In this document: positions 60,185-64,000 of the stretch, in pieces
Position numbering within the stretch: position 1 is the first letter of the stretch
How the letters are laid out: each line of letters opens with the position of its first letter
Assembly (NCBI GenBank): GCA_030374765.1
Contig: JARGXX010000021.1
Span: 248,001-312,000, forward strand
DNA length: 64,000 nucleotides
Reading direction: 5' to 3'
DNA from: Agarophyton chilense
Lineage: Eukaryota > Rhodophyta > Florideophyceae > Gracilariales > Gracilariaceae
The notes under the pieces: generated by a model
The model's database searches: none
What the model was told of the DNA's origin: nothing
Seen by the model: the letters and a program-made list of their open reading frames with translations, nothing else
Program-made: the position numbers and the translations under genes

Positions 60185-61630
60185 ATGCGCTTCTCGCTGT
60201 TCAACGTCGAGAACCCTCAACCTTCACGTCGCCATCTTATTCTTCGCATGGCTCCTTTGTTAACAGAAGCCCCGTTGCGCCCGTTGCAACACGCAAATGG
60301 TTGGCTATCGCTGCTGCTTCTAATAATCATTGTCCTCCATCTTTTCTTCGCGCGACTGTTTCGAGGCAATAAACGGGGAAACACCATATCGTTCTTCGTG
60401 ATTGTACCGACGTATGTCACTGCGTCGTTAGTCGTTGTGTGTATGCTTGCTGTACTCTCTCTTTTCATTCATCGTTTATTGATGTTTCCCACAGTGACTG
60501 GCGCGAATGACGAACTCATCCTGATATTTTTCGCGTTGGGCTCTCTCGCATATTCCGGTCTACTCGGCTGTGATCGACGTCGCAGGCGCGTTGCAGTTCA
60601 ATTAGCTAGCCTACCGTGCTATGGGAACGGAGAGCATTCCAGTTCGCACCAACTTTTGGCGGTGGAAAAGATGCCTATGCATTGTTTTGCACCGCAGTTC
60701 ATTGCACCCCAGGAGACGTCCATAATCGAGCAAATATCTGAGGATGCTTCTCCTTCACACTCTCCGTCTTCGACTGACCGCCGTTCGAAATCGGCTGGAA
60801 TCACTAAAAGTACCTTTTTGGAGATCTCTTGCCGCACTGCTCACACATGGGTATTTGGTCGGCCAAAACGTCAAGCATGGGTACGTTCCTTACCTCGCGC
60901 AATACTCATTTCAGCCTCTCTGCAATTCCAAAAACCTCACCACGTTTACTAACCAATGAATGTATGTGTTTCGCTCTTGGCGTGCTACCACGATTACTTG
61001 TCGTAGCCTCTCAATGTAGTCCGTACATATCGTACTGTCGGAAAACGTTTTGTGCTCATCAAAGATCAAACGGTACAAGATGGAGCCGGCTCGGTGTTGC
61101 TTTCGCCCACATTCCTTCAGTCGAATGAATTGGACAAACTGATGATCGCACGCACCGTTCATGAAGCCATGTACCGCTCTGCGCCTTGTATTCTACATTC
61201 CGTGCATGAAAACTTCGAGGCAAGTCTGTTCGACCGGTTTTCGCAACTGCCCGCAGTAATCTGCATGCTAACGGGTGACCTTAGACAACAAGTTCAGAAG
61301 CGCTCTTCACGTGCGTACACCAGCACGGATCGATGCTACTTGACCGAAGTGTTGTGGGCAATCATAGTCGTGGAAATATTGGACTATCTGCAACATAAAC
61401 GGTGCGATACTCCCGTCTTGACATGGTTCATCGGTTTGCCGAAGTGGCTTTGTCAAAATGATGGCAATACCATTGAACGAGAAGTAGACGCTGTGTTTGA
61501 AGCATGGAAAGCCGGCAGGAACTGCGGGAAGTGGATGTTGCGCCCTTGCGACACGGAATGTTGCTGTCACAACTCATTTTCGCACACTGGCTGTGGCTGT
61601 CAATGTCCCTGTGTGTGCAACTGTGCATGA
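60185..61630 (+). CDS. Multi-span membrane protein with Cys-rich tail, one intron proposed
   Basis: The first part (60185-60880) encodes three to four hydrophobic segments, for example WLSLLLLIIIVLHLFFARLF and VTASLVVVCMLAVLSLFIHR, then a Ser-rich hydrophilic loop. The second part (61007-61630) has an amphipathic region (LQSNELDKLMIARTVHEAMY) and ends in a tail with many Cys (CDTECCCHNSFSHTGCGCQC). A 126-nt intron with donor GTACGT at 60881 and acceptor GTAG at 61006 keeps phase 0 and joins both parts into about 439 residues. The donor matches those of ADF and RNase III. The family is not recognised. The alternative donor GTATTT at 60851 also keeps the frame. Confidence 0.55.
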
Positions 61631-61705
61631 GTCAAACAAAGCTAGAAACTATGTCCTTTTCTGTGTACATAAGTCAGTTCAGAGTTGTTCTTTTCGGATA
61701 TTGTT

Positions 61706-62736
61706 CTATATACTAGGCACTGATTCAAATTGTGATGTTAAACTTCCAAAATTTTCGGTGAGGTCCTTCACAAGCGTGTGTAAATAACGCACAGTTCCCG
61801 GGGCATGTTGTTCGACAAAACGTTCAATGGCATCCACGACATGAACATTGAGCATGACATGAGGCTCGCCCGGAAAGGTCGTGAAGTTGAGTTTGTCGCG
61901 GAATGTATCAATTCGTCGCGCTAGGTATTCTGCAAACACGTATGGCACGGCTGTGTCTTCCGTTCCCTGTCTTGCAACAACACAAAGAAGATACGTGAGT
62001 AAAATCAGCAACGACAACGACGCAAAATGGATAGAATGGAGGCTGTGAAACATACGTGCATCAATAGCATGGGACGATTTCGAGTTGCAGCGGACATAGC
62101 CGAGGGATATTCTTGTATGAAGGGAACCCATGTTGCAACACCAATGGCACCTGCCAAAGGCTTTGTACTTCTCAAAAATGTATGCAAGGCAAGTGCACCT
62201 CCTTGACTGAAGCCAATGAGAAAAATGCGCCTCGGACTGACGCCGCGCTGAACCTCGCCATCAATTATACTGAGGACTCTCTGGTGCGAGCTCTCAAACT
62301 GTGCACGATCGATATCAACAATATTCAAAAGCTGCTGGGGCGAGAGGGAAGCTAAATCGGCTGCAGCACTCTGTTGAAACGTACGAATGTCATACCAGCT
62401 TGTAAGACGGCGATCAAGATAGGTCACATTTGCAAGAGGAGCAGTAGGAATGATAAACTTGACGTAATTGAGCGAGAAAAAAGAGAGGGCTAAACTAAGA
62501 AAGCCCCAAGCTTCTCCGGTTGCGCCCATTCCATGCAAGATAATTACGGTGGCAGGCTGTTCATTGCGCAAAACCGGCATGACGGTGAAGCCAGAACCGC
62601 CATAGCCATCGCCCTCAGAAGGTTGCCTGTCAGCAGCAAACGGAAAAGATGGCTCCTTTGACACTCCGCCAACAGCGCGGGCACACGCAATGTAACAAAG
62701 CAAAAGCCACCAAAAGCATGGCCAACGCACTTGCAT
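61706..62736 (-). CDS. Acyl-protein thioesterase / carboxylesterase-like alpha/beta hydrolase, one intron
   Basis: Exons 62736-62056 and 61966-61706 give 313 residues. The 89-nt intron has donor GTATGT and acceptor ACAG and brings the catalytic Asp region into place. Oxyanion motif LHGMGATGEAWGF, nucleophile GFSQGG with Ser177, Asp231 in HGTEDTAVPY, and His269 in VMLNVHVVD form the triad expected of the APT/LYPLA family. The ATG at 62736 begins a strong signal peptide (MQVRWPCFWWLLLCYIACARAVGG region), so this enzyme probably enters the secretory route. Cytosolic APT1 does not. An upstream in-frame ATG at 62799 would hide the signal peptide behind 21 polar residues. Likely substrates are thioesters or carboxylic esters of lipids. 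Confidence 0.88.
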
Positions 62737-62934
62737 TGGGGAAACAGAGACACGCAGTGTTTCAGCGCGCGAGTCGGAAGGCATTTGATGGGTTATCATA
62801 TCGATTGGCGACGCGGAGAGCGCGACACCACACACAGCAACAAGGCACTCCCCTTTAACCTTCACAGCTCGAGCCAGCTCGAGCCAAATCGCCGCGCACG
62901 GCTGGTCGACAGCGAAAAAAAGAGAAGTGCCCCA

Positions 62935-63028
62935 CGCTGACGACGGGGTTCGAACCCGCGCGGGATAAACCCATCAGATATCACATTACAGTTCAAGTCT
63001 GACGCCTTAACCACTCGGCCACATCAGC
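62935..63028 (-). tRNA. tRNA-Ser(UGA) with a short intron
   Basis: The reverse strand folds as a class II tRNA. The acceptor stem GCTGATG pairs with CGTCAGC, and the A box is TGGCCGAGTGGTTAAGG. The anticodon stem TCAGA/TCTGA carries loop CTTGAA+A, giving anticodon TGA. The long variable arm includes GGG/CCC, and the B box is GGGTTCGAACCCC. Between position 37 and 38 lie about 12 extra bases (CTGTAATGTGAT), the canonical place for a tRNA intron. The discriminator base is G, as in eukaryotic tRNA-Ser. Confidence 0.93.
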
Positions 63029-63213
63029 AGATGCTATCCGGCAATTAAAGGAACGCAATTGGTTAATTATTCGCCGCTGCTTTTCAGCTATCAGCTCCTC
63101 AACTCGCATCAAAGCACAATCCCTCTGATTCCAACCTGCCTCCCTCTAGCTCCCTGCCTCTCTGACTCATTCAGCAGTTTCCCCAACCTGCTTTCTCGCC
63201 CTTCATCGACATG

Positions 63214-63939
63214 TTAGTCGCCCCGTCGCCCCGACAGCTGCTCGCTCTCATTGACACCCGCCGCCAACGTCGCCGGCGTCGTCGAAGCCGGCGTCTCCTC
63301 AACGCGCTTCTGTCTGCTGACAGCCGCCTTGTCCTCTCCCTCCCGTCTTCCTTCGCCACCCGCTTGTCTCCGCCGCCCAACTACACTCGCTCTAACACCC
63401 GCCCAAATCGAGGAAGCGACCACATCCTGAATTACCTCACTGCCAGCAACAGCCGAAACCGCATCTCCTACGTACATCCTCGCCATCTCCCGACTGTCAT
63501 CAGCCGACAAAACCGCCCCCACATATCTCTCTCCCACCTCTCTCATCTCATCCGTCATGACAGCATCCGACAGTACCCTCGCCGCCCAGCGCGTCGCTCT
63601 GGTGGTCACCTCCTCGTCTTCGAGCAGATCCAGCACAGCCGATCGTAACACCATTCGCACCTCCTCCCCAGTCCCAGGATCCTGAAGCACAGCACGCAGA
63701 GTGTGTCCCGCCTGCGCCTGCACCTGCTGTTCCTGCAGCGAAGCAGCTGCCACTTCCGCCCCCTCAGCCGCGCCCCACCGTTTGATACGCGGCCAGCAAA
63801 CTGCCATAAGCACCACCACTGCCAGGCCGCCTCCGATCGCAACTCGTACCCGGTTCAGACCTCTCCGCTCCAGAGCTCTTTCCAAATCATGGTACGAGAG
63901 CAGCAAGCGCCCTCTTATTTCACCGCCCATCTCACCCAT
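63214..63939 (-). CDS. Single-span membrane protein with repeated helices
   Basis: A 241-residue frame from the ATG at 63939. It has a basic N-terminus, one transmembrane segment (VRVAIGGGLAVVVLMAVCWP, about 32-51), then a helical region of repeated units of about 22-26 residues such as LRSAVLDLLEDEEVTTRATR, SDAVMTDEMREVGERYVGAV and GSEVIQDVVASSIW, and a polar tail. This helix-repeat pattern (L..VL.D..V...A) recurs in algal membrane proteins of unknown function. The opposite strand also has an open frame but it reads as Arg/Ser/Pro low complexity. The upstream side is near the window edge. Confidence 0.6.
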   Translation of the reverse strand: MGEMGGEIRGRLLLSYHDLERALERRGLNRVRVAIGGGLAVVVLMAVCWPRIKRWGAAEGAEVAAASLQEQQVQAQAGHTLRAVLQDPGTGEEVRMVLRSAVLDLLEDEEVTTRATRWAARVLSDAVMTDEMREVGERYVGAVLSADDSREMARMYVGDAVSAVAGSEVIQDVVASSIWAGVRASVVGRRRQAGGEGRREGEDKAAVSRQKRVEETPASTTPATLAAGVNESEQLSGRRGD

Positions 63940-64000
63940 ATTTGTTCGTTCTGCTCCAGCACGCGCCGCCCGCGCTGACCGCGCCGACCTCGCTGCACCC

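Noticed and set aside
63211-63648. 145-codon plus-strand frame opposite the last gene
   Set aside because: Arg/Ser/Pro low complexity; the opposite strand has a membrane span and regular helix repeats.

Overview
This window looks like nuclear DNA of a photosynthetic eukaryote, most likely a red alga. A florideophyte such as Chondrus crispus would fit, but that name is inference. The host genes are mostly single long reading frames. Where introns are visible they number one or two per gene and are only about 57-126 nt long, and half of the clearest donors read GTACGT. A nuclear sigma-70 factor and a PAP/fibrillin-type protein imply a plastid. ADF/cofilin, a PITP, a Snf2/BRM ATPase, GT90, an intron-bearing tRNA-Ser and LTR retroelements are all eukaryotic.

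Layout. Bases 1-7,000 hold a tightly packed housekeeping block: the 3' part of a PAP/fibrillin gene, an ADF/cofilin gene with one intron, a class I-type PITP, a small two-span membrane protein candidate, farnesyl diphosphate synthase and a plastid sigma factor. Bases 7,275-16,859 are one reading frame of about 3,194 residues. It joins three CCCH fingers, a UPF1/ZNFX1-type SF1 helicase split by a large Cys/His-rich insertion, a long NFX1-like cysteine region and a RING/IBR-like C-terminus. Bases 17,503-34,350 are a nest of retroelements. An old Ty1/copia-like element on the minus strand, with 86-bp terminal repeats and a Met-tRNA anticodon-type primer site, contains a TSD-flanked LTR-like insert. 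That insert in turn contains an almost whole 11.8-kb Ty3/gypsy-like element on the plus strand, with 914-bp LTRs, a perfect 5-bp TSD, a chromodomain frame and an antisense coding block of unknown function. A piece of the Ty3-type LTR also sits inverted inside the copia-like element.

Bases 34,907-64,000 return to host genes: a TPR/beta-helix/DUF4470 protein, a focadhesin/RST1-like alpha-solenoid, a GT90 glycosyltransferase, a Sfp-type phosphopantetheinyl transferase, a Snf2/BRM-like ATPase, a NATD1-like acetyltransferase, an organellar RNase III with two introns, a small secreted protein, a multi-span membrane protein with a Cys-rich tail, an acyl-protein-thioesterase-like hydrolase, tRNA-Ser(UGA) and a single-span helical protein. 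Gene-free gaps of 0.4-1.8 kb lie between them.

The genes do not form an obvious pathway. Links that can be supported are shared compartments: plastid (sigma factor, fibrillin) and probably mitochondrion (RNase III, possible alternative forms of FPPS and PPTase). The most novel-looking items are the giant helicase/E3-like fusion, the antisense block in the Ty3-like element and the beta-helix/DUF4470 protein.
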